DNA of 64,000 nt from Lunularia cruciata (GCA_948567375.1 OX419755.1:82478218-82542217); one strand, 5' to 3'. Shown: positions 32,701 through 45,770, counted from the stretch's first letter. Notes: generated by a model not told the origin, from the letters alone. Numbers and translations are program-made.

Positions 32701-35700
32701 AAACATTTTGATACGCTTTAGCTTTCCTTGAAAGAAGTGGGTTCTTTTAACCACAAGGTCTGATTTCATCTTTACAAGTTCAGAATTTCGAATTTGCGTC
32801 ATGTATTACACGTAATATATCTAATGCTATATTGATGTTTTTAGTTTTCTTAAAATTTTCGTGGTATATGATATCGTTTGACTAATTCATATAAAATATT
32901 ATCTCTGTATAAATAAAATTCCTCCTCCAAAATTGTAAATAGACATTCCAAGAACAAGGTTACATGAAATAATTTTTCTCAAAATATAGGGATTTCTTCT
33001 CTACAAAATGCAGGAATTTAATTACATCTATTTTAAACCACAAAATAGCTACTTAAAAAATAGGTAGAACTAATATGTAAAAAATATCAGAAAATAGCAA
33101 GAGACATATAATAATTATAATTAAATTATGATGTAACCAAGAAATATAAAGTACTAGAAAAGTGATTTCATGATAACATTGTTATGTAAATAAGATATCA
33201 TTTTATGCCTAATATATGATCTTGCTTGAATGTGCTTTTTTTTCCTTATATAGAACTATTTAGATCTATACTTTAAGATAATTTCATTATTTATTTTTAC
33301 TATTTTGAATAGTTCATCATTTGAATGAAAATTTATTTGAACTTATTAAAAAATCTAAGCAAGACCAAAAGACCTAAGCAAAATTTAATTACTCCTTGGT
33401 TTATATTAGCTTATTTCTTTATAAAGCTAATTTTATTTTGATATATCAAGGAACATATAGACAAAAAAATTACTCAGAAAAATTTTCAATTCATTGCATA
33501 GAGATAGAAATTTGATGATTTGAAATTCAAATTAGAAATCAGTTTTTAAACAAGCTCAAACTAGTCATACATAAAGATAAAAACATTGTTGTCTCTTTCA
33601 AGGTGACTATCAACTAGTCTTCATGTTCCCCTTCTCAATCATTCTAAGGTAATCGTTATAGCTAATAGGTAGGGTTTCTAATAGACATTTACACTTTCCC
33701 AATAATAGTGGCATTGAGTTCTCCAAAGATTGAAGAATAGTTTCAACTCATGTAGTCTTTGAAATCCTTCTACTCCACAATTTGGACGCAAAACGCCACT
33801 CCTTCTATATCCTCTCCTTAGGTATAATGTCAAACATTCAACGCAAGATCAATTATATCACTCTTGTATTGGATATTCTTACCTTTGAATGCGCAAGCTT
33901 GAGCGTTGAGCACCTCTACAATGTTGTAAGACTTGTGCATCAACTTATACAGAGGTAGAGGTATTTCCACTTGAGTCTTTACTTGACTTTCATGAAACTC
34001 TCTTCTGAACTCTTTTTTTTTGTGAGTATTGATAGACATGATAACTATAAATACTAAGAAAACTTTACACAACCTCAAACTCTATTCCACTCCTCATTCC
34101 TTGGAATCATTATCTTTCTAAAAATCAAGAAAACTCCTTTTAACATTCAAATGTTCACCTTTGCAACTTATAAGACTTAAAACTCTTTTTGCTTATAACC
34201 AGTATTCTAAAATTTCACCCATGCTTTCTGACCTTCCAAACTACATATCAAAATATTTTAGCTCATTTGGTTTAACCAATCTGGAGAAATCACCCCAATC
34301 CTTCCAGTCTTAAATTGTACTTTGGCAAAAATACCTACCTAGCTTTAGAAATTTATTTCTTTGTTCAAACCTAATCTTTTTTCATTTATTTTTGGTACTA
34401 GGTAGCCTATAGCCTTTCCAAGATATACTCATCAAGTTTTAGGTGAAATAATGAAGTAAAAGAGAAAATTATAGACTTCATATAGTAAACCCAGAGAGAC
34501 TCAGTTCCTTGGTGGCAACACAACAAGGGAGTCAACTCCCTCAAGTTTGAACTTTTCTAGACAATAAACTTTCAGAAGTTGTATCTCACAAGTTAGACAT
34601 GATTTCTTTAAGAAATTTGTATTTTAAGTTACTTGTCTACTCCTTTACTATGATAGAAATTTTCAAAGAAAAATATAGTAATTTTAATTTGAAAATTTAT
34701 TTACTCAACATGAGAATTAACACACTCTCTCAAGTGATATATATAATCAACTTCAAGATATCGCGGTGGACCATAGTGCAGACATATGGCTCCTCATTCT
34801 CCAAAATCAGATGGGATCTCAATTCTTTCTCAATATAGTAAAGTCCACATTCAACAAGATTGCACAAATTCTACCTATTGTAGAAGAAGGGCTTATGCGG
34901 AACCAAATAAAAGAATAGAAGGAGGTATGAGGCATATACACCAAAAGACAGAGGCAAAGGGAGAGCTTTTATAGATATGATTGAGAGCAAGTAAGAAAGA
35001 GTATGTGCTCAAATTCCAAAGGTGTTAACTCAAACCTTTTGATACAAGAGAAAAAGAGATTGTGTTTTGAAAAAGATAAAAAAGTGTTCATACCTAGCAA
35101 AGGCACTCCCATGCACACTAGGAGTACTTGCACACCCAACACAAGACCATAAACAACAGAGACATTTAAAATGGATGATTTCTTGATCTCAAAAGCCACA
35201 ATGAGCCTATAATATGTCATAGAATATGGGTAGTCATAAGGCCTATATTATTTAGACCAATGCATAGTTTCAAAGTCTATTTTGAGCAAGAAAACTAGTA
35301 AGACTTGAGTTCTTAAAAAGAAAGAGAAAAAAGATAGTAAAGAAAAATATTGTGGTTCAATTAGAGGTAGGAGTGCAAAACCAAAAATGTAAGAAGCTTG
35401 CTTATAAGATTGAGGTGAGCTTGGATGTTCATAACATCAAAGATGCACTTGTTGATGAAAGATCTATGATAAATGCTATATTTTAGAGATTGATGAAGAA
35501 GTTTGATATGATACTTACTACACCATTAGCATTTATAGTGAGTATAAGAAATCAGCAATAAGTTTGACAAGAGAGTATGATATACAAGGTGGTCTTTTCA
35601 TAATAGGAGTTCAAAATGACTTTACAAGTCTTGAAGGATCAAGTCTATGATTTGCTACTAAAGATTCCATAGTAAGAATACATTGTAAAATTTATTGAAG

Positions 35701-36000
35701 GTTCAAGATGTAAATTGAGGATTGGACAATCAAACCATCCAATAATAGTTTTTATTACTAATAAAAAATAAAATTTACAATTGAATGTACTATCTTTTGG
35801 CTCATGGGGACCAGATTCTAAACAAGTAGCTTTACATATGGATACAAGCATAAATAAAGAGAGTTGTTAGATGAGTATGATGATAAGTGTCTTTTATCAC
35901 TATTTAAGATCTTATTTGAATTGCTCCATACCTTCTCTATGATAAAAGGTCTCTTAAGTTCATAAGTTTGCAAATGTGGTTTGGTGCAAAGGCTTGTGGT
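32701..36000. other. AT-rich region of old repeat remnants
   Basis: Immediate and strong drop in GC compared with the genic island. No gene is recognised. A gypsy protease-like remnant on the plus strand lies at about 35,410-35,580. Confidence 0.55.
35410..35580 (+). pseudogene. Retropepsin-like remnant
   Basis: Plus-strand frame reads HNIKDALVDERSMINAIF, then a stop, then RLMKKFDMILTTPLAF. This resembles the protease of Tat/Athila-like gypsy elements, where a D-G-G-S or D-S-G motif would be expected; DERS here lacks the Gly. It is a short isolated fragment without adjoining RT. Confidence 0.45.
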
Positions 36001-36005
36001 GGGGT

Positions 36006-36026
36006 GGGGGGGGGGGGGGGGGGGGG
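36006..36026. repeat. Poly-G run (21 G)
   Basis: Follows TGGTGGGGT, making a 30-base G-rich tract in otherwise AT-rich DNA. It could form a G-quadruplex; its length may be uncertain in any assembly. Confidence 0.9.
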
Positions 36027-36180
36027 TAAGCAAGCAATAATAGTGGGGTTTCTAAGATAGAGCTCCAAAAGATATATTTTTTGCTTTTGATGAAAGCTTA
36101 TATCTGCACGGCGTCACACATTGTAACCTATATAATAGAGTACCCTAATGTTGAAATCAGTACAATTGTGGAAATAGGTA

Positions 36181-36285
36181 GATTCTTGGCCAACATTCTT
36201 GGTTTGGCCAAGAATCTAGAACCAAGAAACAACATTCTTGGTTTGGCCAAGAATCAACAAGTAGAAACATACATTTCTACTTGTT
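36181..36285. repeat. Cluster of interlocking direct and inverted repeats
   Basis: GATTCTTGGCCAA (36,181-36,193) is the exact inverse of TTGGCCAAGAATC (36,204-36,216). A 25 bp block beginning AACATTCTTGG occurs at 36,192 and again at 36,231. A separate perfect 12 bp hairpin AACAAGTAGAAA/TTTCTACTTGTT lies at 36,256-36,285. Confidence 0.8.
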
Positions 36286-38558
36286 ATGCAATGATTTATC
36301 TTTTTCTCTAACTTGCTGATCCACATTGCTAACAATAAAAACTTCTTTTGGACTCATATAAATCTAATGGAATCAAATAACATTATCCAATCATCTTCCT
36401 TCTAGAACTTCATCTTATTCCACTCAATACTTGCCTTGCCTCTTATAAAAGCTCACTTTTACTTCCTTTGGGATTGTACCAAGTGAACCATAGGAATTAC
36501 TCTGAACTCTCCCTAATTCCATGAGTGAATTCTCCTTTATTTTTTTACATCACCTCTTATATCTTATTCATTTTCATATGAATGCTTTGGAAGGTAAGAT
36601 AATCAAATTGAAAAGGTAAAATAGCTCAATATCATACACCAAATGAGAAGAATAATATCTAGTGGAGATTTTCATAGTTGCTCTTCTAAAATATGAATTT
36701 TTTTTCTTAGTGGTGTTTAGTTTCTCCATTTTTGGCCAACATTATATTCAAAGTTTGATGTGTTCTCTTTGCCAAGCCCGTTGAGTTTAGGTTATAGAAT
36801 GTAGTTGGGTTATAAGATGTAGTTACTGTATATATGATAGAGAACTATTGTAGCATAGCTATAGTGATGCTCCTTATAACTCCCCTTCATTATGAGAAAC
36901 TAAATCCAATCAGGAACCAAACCTAGTAATGATTTGTTCATAAAGAGTTTTGCTAACTTCATCTTCATTCTTATCTCTCAATAGTCTATAACCTACCTAA
37001 GTCTAACTCTGGAAGGAAATTAATAATTACTACAATATACAAAATTTTTGTTTGGATTGTAATAAGAGTATCCAAAAATCAATATATAAACCCTGTTGGA
37101 AAATGAATCTCCTATAGTTCCTAACCATTCCCTAGAATAAGCAAAAATTTGCCAATCTTGTAATGAATGGAAGTCTAAGATTTCTTCTTCACTTTTTAAA
37201 GATCAATTCTTAATCTATTGTTAAATTATATGGCACACAAGTAGAATTTCTTCAAAATCAAAGATGCCTTTCCCTAATCTGGGTCACATGATATATTTGC
37301 TTTATCCAATCATTGTAACACTTTGTTAAAGTGCTCAAAATGTTCTTACTTATTCTCATAGATACAAAGTTCATCCATGAGATCTTGAATATATTTTTAA
37401 ATGAAAGTTTTAAATCACTTTATTCATAAAAAATTAAAATATTACTATAGTCTTACAAGGCACAAAAGAAGGCATGGCCTTGAAAGCATAAGTACCCAAA
37501 GGTGTGATGAAGGTGGTGAGTCATTGATGTTCTAGTGCAATCTTGTTTTGCTAGATTCATTATATTAATCTCCAAAATTATATCTCTTATGATCTAGAAC
37601 CTCCTTGGATCTTTCTTTGTGAATGGCAAGGAATAGAAATCTGTGTTGAAAATTGCATTGACCATTGTGTAATCCACACATATCCAAAGCTTACCATTCT
37701 TCTTTCACAATCACAATTAGAGCTACACATTCTAGATTCTACAGCTTAAGGAAATACCTAGTCTCTTGAGCTTATCAATCTCCTCTTTTGGGATCACAAT
37801 AACAAGTGGATTAATGTTACATGGGGCTCACCTCCTTGCAATATAAAGCTTGCTCCTAGATTAGTAGATCCTACTCCTTTAAGATTTTGTGCATGTAAGC
37901 AAAAAAATTTAGTGTTCTCTTTTGTAAAATTTGAGTTCTTTTCATCAAGCTATTCTGCCTAACACCTCTTTATTCAACATTCTTGTCCTAAAATTTGGCC
38001 TTAAAACTACCTCACGTTACTTTGGAAAGCCAAAACACCTATCATTGAATATATCTTTGATCTACTTTTACAAGTTTAAATGAAATCCCATCCAAATTGA
38101 AGAGTGGTGAACTATATAAAATTTTTCAACGAGTATATAGTTTTATGTAGAGTTTACTCTACCAACTTGTAGAAATTATAGCTCATTATGTTTAAAAGCT
38201 CTTACTATAATTTCAATGTTCAAGCTAGGAGATAAAATTCTTTGATCTAAAAAGTCTCAAGCCAAAATCTTAAACCTGGAATTTTCTATCAAATAATCAC
38301 AAAAACCTATAATATTCCTCATAAATCTTTCCAAATCATGCTATATAGATAAGATGTACAATATCCCTATAAAACATAATAATTAACTAAAATTAGATAA
38401 ATAAATCTAAATTTATTACAAAAGTTCAACTTTCTACTCTCTTTGATATTCTCTCTAATATTCTTGCAAAGTGAGCTCTCATAGCCTAACTGTTTTCAAA
38501 CAGAATTTTATGTGGATTATTTTTCCTACCTTCTAGAGAAAATTTTGCAACAATAAAA
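36286..38558. other. AT-rich region with a minus-strand gypsy RT relic
   Basis: Mostly unrecognised AT-rich sequence. The exception is the RT relic at 37,200-37,720, listed separately. Confidence 0.55.
37200..37720 (-). pseudogene. Gypsy reverse transcriptase relic
   Basis: Minus strand. ICVDYTMVNAIFNTDFYSLP near 37,610-37,690 and FITPLGTYAFKAMPSF near 37,455-37,510 correspond to the consecutive RT blocks (I/L)CVDYRxLN and FxTPxGTYxFxxMPFGL. They are in different frames and a stop follows the first. It is a lineage different from the A/B/D/E chromoviruses. Confidence 0.65.
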
Positions 38559-39185
38559 TGCAAGCTAACCTTTCTCCCACTCAAGATGAACAATTAATGG
38601 TTTTTAATGCAATACACCATGGACTATGGAAGAGTGAAACCAAACTCAATAACAATCTTCCAAAGCTAAAAATCCAAGGTACCTCCAAGTGCCTTGAGTA
38701 CCTCCTCATCCCTTGTTATATGTTTATAAAATGCATACATATCAAAGTTATTAAATACTAAAATGATTAAATTTACTTTGGGAAAAATTTATTCAAAGTC
38801 TAAAATTTAGAAGAATATCCAACTCATGAGAATAATCCTGGAAAGCATGTGATCTTATCTTGATCCAATAACTAGTTCAAACATTACTTCACATAGACTT
38901 TCTTTGGATTAAATCTTTGAAAACTATATACCAAAAAGAGTAGTTGACTTAAAAATTCTCAACTCTTTTCTCAATGCAAGACAATTAGATAAGTATTAAA
39001 TTCAATGCATTAGAATCAAATGAGTGACGCTCACTTTCTAAATCTCTTCTTGAATAAAATCACCTTTATATTTCTATCACTAACTCTAGCTAATCATAGC
39101 TAACTTAAAATATTAAATTAGCTCTATAGAAAATTATTAATAATTACAAAAAATATCAAGTTGGATATCATTAGATATTATTACA
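38559..39185. mobile_element. Solo-LTR-like sequence, family SL2, copy 3 (diverged)
   Basis: Shares with 7513-8115 the blocks CTCCCACTCAAGATGAAC, CACCATGGACTA, GCATGTGATCTTATCTTGA and AGCTAATCAT in the same order, and ends near ATTATTACA. No target duplication was detected, so the ends are approximate. Confidence 0.55.
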
Positions 39186-39319
39186 TTAGTCCACAAATAA
39201 CTATGATTATGAAAGAGGAAAATTTATAAACCCAAGGAATTCATATTTATCTTTAAGTTGGATAATTTAGAATATGTATTTCTAATTGTGATTTTGAATG
39301 GCTAAAATGGCAAACTCTG

Positions 39320-39960
39320 AGTAGATGTAGATTTAAAGAAACTCAATGCCATTACCAAGAAGTACTACTTCTCTTTGCTTTTCATTGATTAAATCTTGGA
39401 GGAGATTCTAGGTCATGAGAGGTACAAATTTGAATATTGTTGTAGTCACCATAACGAAATAAACATTGCACTAAAGGACAAAAACATCATCACATGCACT
39501 AAAAATTGGATTTTTTTGCTTTCTATATCATAGATTTAATACTTTGTAATGCTCTTGTCACATTTGATATTTCATTAATAAAATGTTTGAAGCTTTCAAC
39601 AAAAAAAATTATACAATATTTCATTGATGACTTTTGTGTCTATAGGAGGAAAAAAGGGTAATTTGATAGTTCATTAATAAAAAGACTGTAGCTTTCAATG
39701 TAAAAAATTATACAATATTTCATTGATGACTTTTGTGTCTACATGAGGGAAGAAGGGTACACTTAGCACTTGATCAAGTCTTGCAATTTTTGGATGATTC
39801 AAATGCATCACTGAACCCAAGAAAAAGATCTTTGGTTTTGAAGAATATCTACCTTTAGAACATATCATCTTCAAAGATAGGATAGCAATAGATCTCAAAA
39901 AGGTTAAGAAACTCCTGGAACTTCTATTCCCAAAAGCTTAATAAAATTATGCCAAATCTT
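39320..39960 (+). pseudogene. Gypsy reverse transcriptase relic with duplicated active-site block
   Basis: Plus strand. VDLKKLNAITKKYYFSLLFID opens the RT. The catalytic-type block QYFIDDFCVY occurs twice (from about 39,613 and 39,712) because of a 99 bp tandem duplication. IFGFEEYLPLEHIIFKDRIA and KKVKKLLELLFPKA follow downstream. Stops throughout show it is inactive. Confidence 0.7.
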
Positions 39961-42700
39961 GGGTAATATCTATTGCTATAGTAGATTCATCTTCTTGTTT
40001 TCTAAAAGGTGTTATGTATTGACCTTTTATATAAACAGTATATGCTGATTCTAGAACACAAGAAGTCTCTCAAAGCTTTTGGAGAGATCAAGTAAGGTTC
40101 CTCGAGCAATCCTTCAATTTGGTTTAAATTCTTGTTAGATCTGCTTTAGAGTATGCCTTTCATCATTTAAATCAATGATTACAATCTAGCTATGAGATGC
40201 ATTCTTAGGCAATTAGACCAGGGTAAACAAAAATCATTCAAAATTATATGCAAGTAAAAAATGATTTTTAGTAGAGGAATACTATTTGGTGGAAAAAAGA
40301 GAAGGTTTGGAATGATTGTTTAGCCTCAAAATCTTGACATTAGGCCATAATTGTCACAATTAGAAGAGATGGAAGTACAACTTTTAATGAGTTTATTTTG
40401 GAGTGGAGTCTAGCTAGGTGGATGATACTCTTATCTAAGTTTTATTATACTATTAAAGGATAGGGAAAAACATATAAATATTGATTTATGATTATGATAG
40501 AATTGAGCTTGTGGATGACTTCTTCTTGGATAACAATCTTATGATAATTTTGATCATTCAAGAAGTTCTAATGAAATATAAAATATTATAGAATTTGTTA
40601 CAAACGGAAAATTTTTAGATGGAATTTATGACAAGGATAGAAAGGCCTTGTAGTAAGATTTAGATATTATACAATGGCAAAATATATAATTTTCACCAAG
40701 ATAATGGTCTACTTCAAAGAGAAACAAGTAAAAAGGAGTCTATCAAACTCATAGACTAATTTCATGATGGCTTGGTATATAGAATAACTTTAAAAGGTGA
40801 TTAAATTCAAGATTCTAAATAAAAATACCACTAGTAAGGGCTTTTGAAAATTATCTTGATATTGCAAAACTTGTAATATTTTCATCCTTTTACTATGAAG
40901 TTTTTACCTCCACCTTGCCTCTTAGATGAACTCTATTGCTAGGGCTATCTAAGAAGTGGGCAATTGGCTTTATGAGTCTTCTCAATACCACCCAAGAGAA
41001 TAATTGGTATATTGGTAGTTGGCTACTTAGTTAGTAGGTAGAGGCTAGAAAAATGGGAAATAAGAATGATGATAAAGCTGAGAAATTCCTAAAACATAAA
41101 TCATCATTAGATTTGGGTACCCATTGGAGTTGGTCAATTATCATGGAGGAAATTATACAAAGAGCATCATTAGAACCATATCATGATATTTCTTAATCAT
41201 ATAGGATGATTGTACTTATAAGCTAAACTCAAATAGGCTAGCAAAGAGGGCAAATAAAACCTTATGTATGATATTGTCCAAGATGCAACAATAAAGAAAG
41301 CTTTATATTATTAGACAAGAGAATTCTTGGAATTTTGTGAGCATATAGGCCAACCACAAAGCTATCTATTTTTTCATGGGTAATGATAAATCCATTTACT
41401 AGTTTTACTAAATCCACCCTTTGCTCCGTTAATGGTTGTCACTATGACTTAAAGGTTTTTCACACCATGTATTAATTACCTAAATTGCTTGGGATTTGTG
41501 ACTGATGATTTGATTACATGACCACATACTTGTGACTATGATACTGCTACAATTGCATTGACTACCAAATGAATATTGGGTGACAAGGATGAAAAGAGTC
41601 TCCAATTTTCTAGTTTTAATCACCAATTCAGTTAATTTATACTTACCAAAGAGAGAATGTATTGAGGTGTTTTTAGTGAAGAAGTGTGTTGTGACTTGTG
41701 CTTTGCATTTGTTCTACAAGTTGGCAAGTGGTCAATGAAGTTGGGAGACTTTATTCACTTAACCTTTGAGAAATTGGGAAACTACAAAAAGTAAATAAAA
41801 TCCACACCTTGTCACAAGAAGATAGATGCATAGCCATTCAATGGTCAGAAATTTTTTGCTATTCAGGTTAAAGAAATTGTGACTATAAGGATATTTTGTG
41901 ACTCTCTCACTTGGATAAGAAGCTCAAGTTTTTAAAAATTAGTGCATTACCTAGAAGCTACAAGGTTTTACCCAACTATCTTAGGTGTTAAAATTAGAGC
42001 ATACTCACCTATTCAAGTATTGTGAGCTACTTGAACTAAATATGAAGCCAATGACTAGTGAAGTCAATAAGAATAGACTCTTATGATGAATAGAAGACAC
42101 TCAAGATGTCTCTTCACTATCAACTCAAAAAGAAATTCTACATCACCAAGCTTCCATTATTTGATCTCTATACAAGCATGACAAGAAATTACAACATGCA
42201 ATGTGCAACTTCAAGTCTCTAGTATTGCATTTCTTTTTTTTTTTGAAAATCCAACTCTTTACATTTTGCACTTGATTCCCTTGCATACCCCTACTTTGCA
42301 CTTGAGCCCTATGGTTTAGTTTTGCATTGGTTCTACAACCAGGTAATGGAAACAACCCTTGTCCAATTGTTGCAAATTAGGGATTAAGACTTAAATGAGG
42401 TAATTTTACTCATCTCTATTTTTATCTCCCACAAATTTAAAGATTTAAGACAAATGAGGCAAATTATCACTCTTCTCTATTTTGATCTCTTGGAATATGT
42501 TCCAATAAGCCGGACCCATATGAAATTCATTCTGTTATGGATTTGTTTCAAATGCAACTTGAATGCAAGTTATCAAGTGCAATACTCAATTATTAGGTGC
42601 AATAATTCTGAATCATCTTGCAATTTCAAAGTGATGAAAGATGACAAGCTCATTCTCAAAGATGGATTTGGAATGTCTATCATGTTGGTAACTGTAGATT
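39961..42700. other. Degenerate retroelement-like AT-rich sequence
   Basis: Probably the RNase H/integrase continuation of the RT relic at 39.3-39.96 kb (a possible RNase H start, NDYNLAMRCILRQLDQGK, near 40,170-40,240). No confident domain further right. Confidence 0.4.
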
Positions 42701-43865
42701 AGGATGAAAAATAAAGACCTTGGTGCCAAAAAAGAACCACAATATAGCATATGAAAGCAACAATCATTAAAAGAATGAGAGATATAGTATTCATTAGTAG
42801 TTATGAATGGGAGATATATGTGGGAGATGAAAGTAGAATTTGATCAAAGAAAGAGAGATCTAAGAACAAGAGATCAAGTACTCAACAATGAAAATGAAAG
42901 CCAATCAAAGAACTCAGGAACTAGTATCCATTAGTACCAATGAATAGAATGTGTAATAAAGTAACAATAAACTAGAATAAATCAAGTATGAAACTATAAT
43001 AGAACAAGGATACAAGGTGAAATGAAACTCTCAAAATGAGAGTAGGAGAAAGACATTGACAACAAAGAGGGGACAATAGGACACAAAAAGCAAAGACAAG
43101 GAGATGGAAAGAGGTAAAGTACATCAAGAAGTAAAAAAGAAAGGATGGTATTGAGAAGGAAGAGAAGAGAAGAAGACCACCAAAATCAAAGAGAAAAGAC
43201 ATTAACAACAAAAAATGGACAATAAGAAACCACCAGCAAAAAAACAACAAGATGAAGTACATCATGTAGTATGAAAGAAAAGAAAAGTGCATCACCAAAA
43301 GGAGAGAGAATTCAAAGAAAACTATGAAAGTAGAAGCAAACACTGAGATAGGCAAAGGAAGAATCAAACAATAGAAAATAAAGAGGTCAATATGAATGGT
43401 TCTTATTGACCTCTTTAGTAAAAAAAACATCACCAAAAGTAGATAATTCAAAGAAAACTATGAAAGTAGAAGCAAACAATGAGATAGGCAAAGGAATAAT
43501 AAAAAAGTAAGCAAACAAAGAGGTCAAATATGAATCGTTCTTATTGACCTCTTAAGCCAATAGGAACCATTTAGAGAACAAGAAATTACAACACAACAAC
43601 CTTTGAGGTCAAAGAAAGGAAATGTATTGACAACAAAAAGCAACATTAGAAAAAAACAACAGTCAACTACATGCAACTATAGCTGATAAGAAAGGCAAGA
43701 AATCTGTCAAGGAAAATGAATCAAAGAATACCAACTCTAGAGAGATAGAAGAAAATAAAGAACATGTAATTTGAAAGCAATACAAGAAAAGAAACAATCA
43801 TAGGAAAGATCAAAGAAAAATTATAATATATATAGATATATATATAGAGAGTAGAAAACCAATTC
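42700..43865. repeat. Purine-rich tract with ~137 bp tandem duplication and hairpins
   Basis: Over 1 kb with a strong A+G bias on the plus strand. A block starting CATCACCAAAAG recurs at 43,291 and 43,428. Each copy ends in a hairpin, GAGGTCAATA..TATTGACCTC (about 43,379-43,417) and GAGGTCAAATA..TATTGACCTC (43,517-43,554). An earlier, weaker duplication is visible at 43,045-43,145 versus 43,190-43,280. A long minus-strand hydrophobic frame here is a by-product of the bias. The tract ends in a TATA-rich run near 43,828-43,850. Confidence 0.65.
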
Positions 43866-44321
43866 ATTAGCCAAAACAAAACCTTAGCTTACCTAATTGA
43901 CTATCATAATGAGAACAACATCTTAATGATTTGTGAAGTAGGATAAACTCTAGTATCTCTATCATATTCTCTAATATCTCTATTATATTATAAACTCTAT
44001 CTAGAATAACAAATCTGATGGTTGTGGTGGTGGAAACATAATACATGGAGGAAATTTTTTTACATTATGTCTAGTTAACTTACACATTCTACAAAGTCTA
44101 ACTCCTCCGTGTGAACTTGATGTTTCCATCAACTCATATGGTGGGGATCTCTTTGTGTAGAAGGCTCAACTCTAGCAACACTTTGGTTTGTTCATTGATG
44201 ATTCAATTGAGATTCTTGAGGATGTCCACAAGTATGTAACGTTGGAAGATTCTCCAAAGCAATGTTTTAGGAGCAATGTTTAAGAGTTGACTATATATTT
44301 TCTCTTGTTGATGAGGTGCTA
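43866..44321. other. Unassigned sequence downstream of the MULE
   Basis: May contain the 3' part and terminal repeat of the MULE, but no terminal inverted repeat was recognised. Confidence 0.3.
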
Positions 44322-45390
44322 TTATTTAATAAATCTGATGCACAACACAAAACTAGGGTTTATGCTAAATAGGATAGTAGGCTGAACAATATTAACTGGT
44401 TCTAGTGTAATAGTCTCACACAAAAGTTCGACATTCAACAAATGCCACATAAGATGGAAATCAGTCATTGCAAGTAAATCCTTACTATTCAACATTTGCA
44501 AAATAAGATGCTTACAAGGAAATCCCATTTTCTTTATGAAGACAATGGGACAAATTTTAAGTTCTTCACCTTGTTCTTCTTGTGCCATCATCAACTATTC
44601 ATGAACTTTCTTCAAAGTGTAGGATGAAAAAGGGTTGTATGTGATCATGCAAAACTCTAATAAGTGCCATGCCTTTCTTTACTTCAATTTCTTTGAGTTT
44701 ATTCTCAAAGGTATGAGATAGTCAAACATTATATTTTGCATACAAAGTGGAAACCTTCAAGTATCATTTTACCAGCAAGTGTTGACACTCAACTTGAGAA
44801 GATGTACCATTTCCAAAATTAATATGTCCGTATGTCCATGCTGCTACAAAATTTTCTTTGTATAAAATCCATATTGTCCTCAAAGAATTTGTCATGGTTG
44901 GAACCAAGGCATATGTTTCACATAAAGCACTCCATAATGTGGTAAATTTTCCTATAATCTTTCATTGCACTACATTTTTTCCATTCACTTATGAAAGTAT
45001 CACACTCACTTTAGTATCATAGTACTTCTTACAATTGGCTAAAATATTCTTTTGAATGTGTCAAATGAAAAGAGGATGCATTTAAGTAGGTAATGTGGAG
45101 GAAAGAGCATTCATCAAAGCAAGCTCATAATTTGTTGCAATTGTGAGTGGTTTAATAGGCTCATACAAGGTTGCAATGTGATCTAAAACCCATGCAATTT
45201 CTAGCTCCAATCTAGACCTTGTCACCTTTTCACCTTGACAGGCAAGAAGCACACCAACATGCATTTTTATGCCCCTTCAATAGGTAAATTGGGTAGCCAA
45301 TTGACCAATAGTAGTATGGTCTTGTTTCTTCTTGTAAGAAGAAAACTACAACTATAAATGATTTATCAAAACTTGTGATTCCAACGTTGT
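44322..45390 (-). pseudogene. MULE transposase, C-terminal part (DDE and SWIM)
   Basis: Minus strand. From the insertion junction leftwards: NVGITSFDKSFIVVVFFLQ, then LEIAWVLDHIATLYEPIKPL and ATNYELALMNALSSTLP. The last matches the MULE block in which TDRELALMNA carries the second catalytic Asp, here changed to N-Y. A SWIM zinc-finger-like block FIKKMGFPCKHLILQMLNS with WHL follows at about 44,460-44,560. The remaining N-terminal part lies at 53,269-53,972, across an inserted chromovirus. The combined gene is a cut-and-paste transposase of the Mutator/FAR1 type. There are several stops. Confidence 0.78.
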
Positions 45391-45756
45391 TGTAAAAGAC
45401 TAAGACCAAGGAGAGAAATATGAGAATGGAAGATCACATTGGGACATTTGAATGTGAGTAAACTCCAAATGCCTAGCATGAGCTTTGGCTCTCATATTTA
45501 CAAGGAGCATACAAGGCTCTTGAGAAGCTTCTCAAAAAGCTTCCTTCTTGAAGTCGCCTACTTGGCATGCAAGCTAAGTTAGTTGGAAGCTTCTAGAAGC
45601 TTCCTTCTAGAAACTTCCTACTTGGGATGCAAGCTAAACTTGTGGGAAGCTTCCCAAGAAACTTCCTAGATACTTTAGAATATTCTAGGCTAATTTGGCT
45701 TATTCACTACTTTGTTAGCCTTGACTAACTTTGTCGCTCAATTCCATATTGTTACA
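45391..45756 (-). repeat. 3' LTR of chromovirus copy D (366 bp)
   Basis: TGTAAAAGACT..TTGTTACA. It contains GAAGCTTCTAGAAGCTTC at 45,586-45,603, four contiguous alternating GAA/TTC units, then TTCTAGAA at 45,605-45,612. It has one U3 repeat unit fewer than the partner LTR at 52,827-53,268. Confidence 0.9.
45586..45612. promoter_or_regulatory. Perfect heat-shock-element-like array in copy D LTR
   Basis: GAAgcTTCtaGAAgcTTC is four contiguous inverted nGAAn units, the consensus bound by heat-shock factors. A further TTCtaGAA pair follows. It lies in U3, upstream of the TATA region in element sense. Heat response is inferred, not shown. Confidence 0.5.
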
Positions 45757-45770
45757 TATTCCCCCACCGC

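Noticed and set aside
42972..43451. 159-codon minus-strand frame looking like a multi-span membrane protein
   Set aside because: It is the complement of a purine-rich tandem-duplicated tract; Phe/Leu/Ser richness follows from the base bias.
45391..45756. GAAGCTTC palindromes as restriction-site-like or hairpin terminator repeats
   Set aside because: Position in LTR U3, alternation of GAA/TTC at fixed spacing and closeness to TATA fit promoter elements better.
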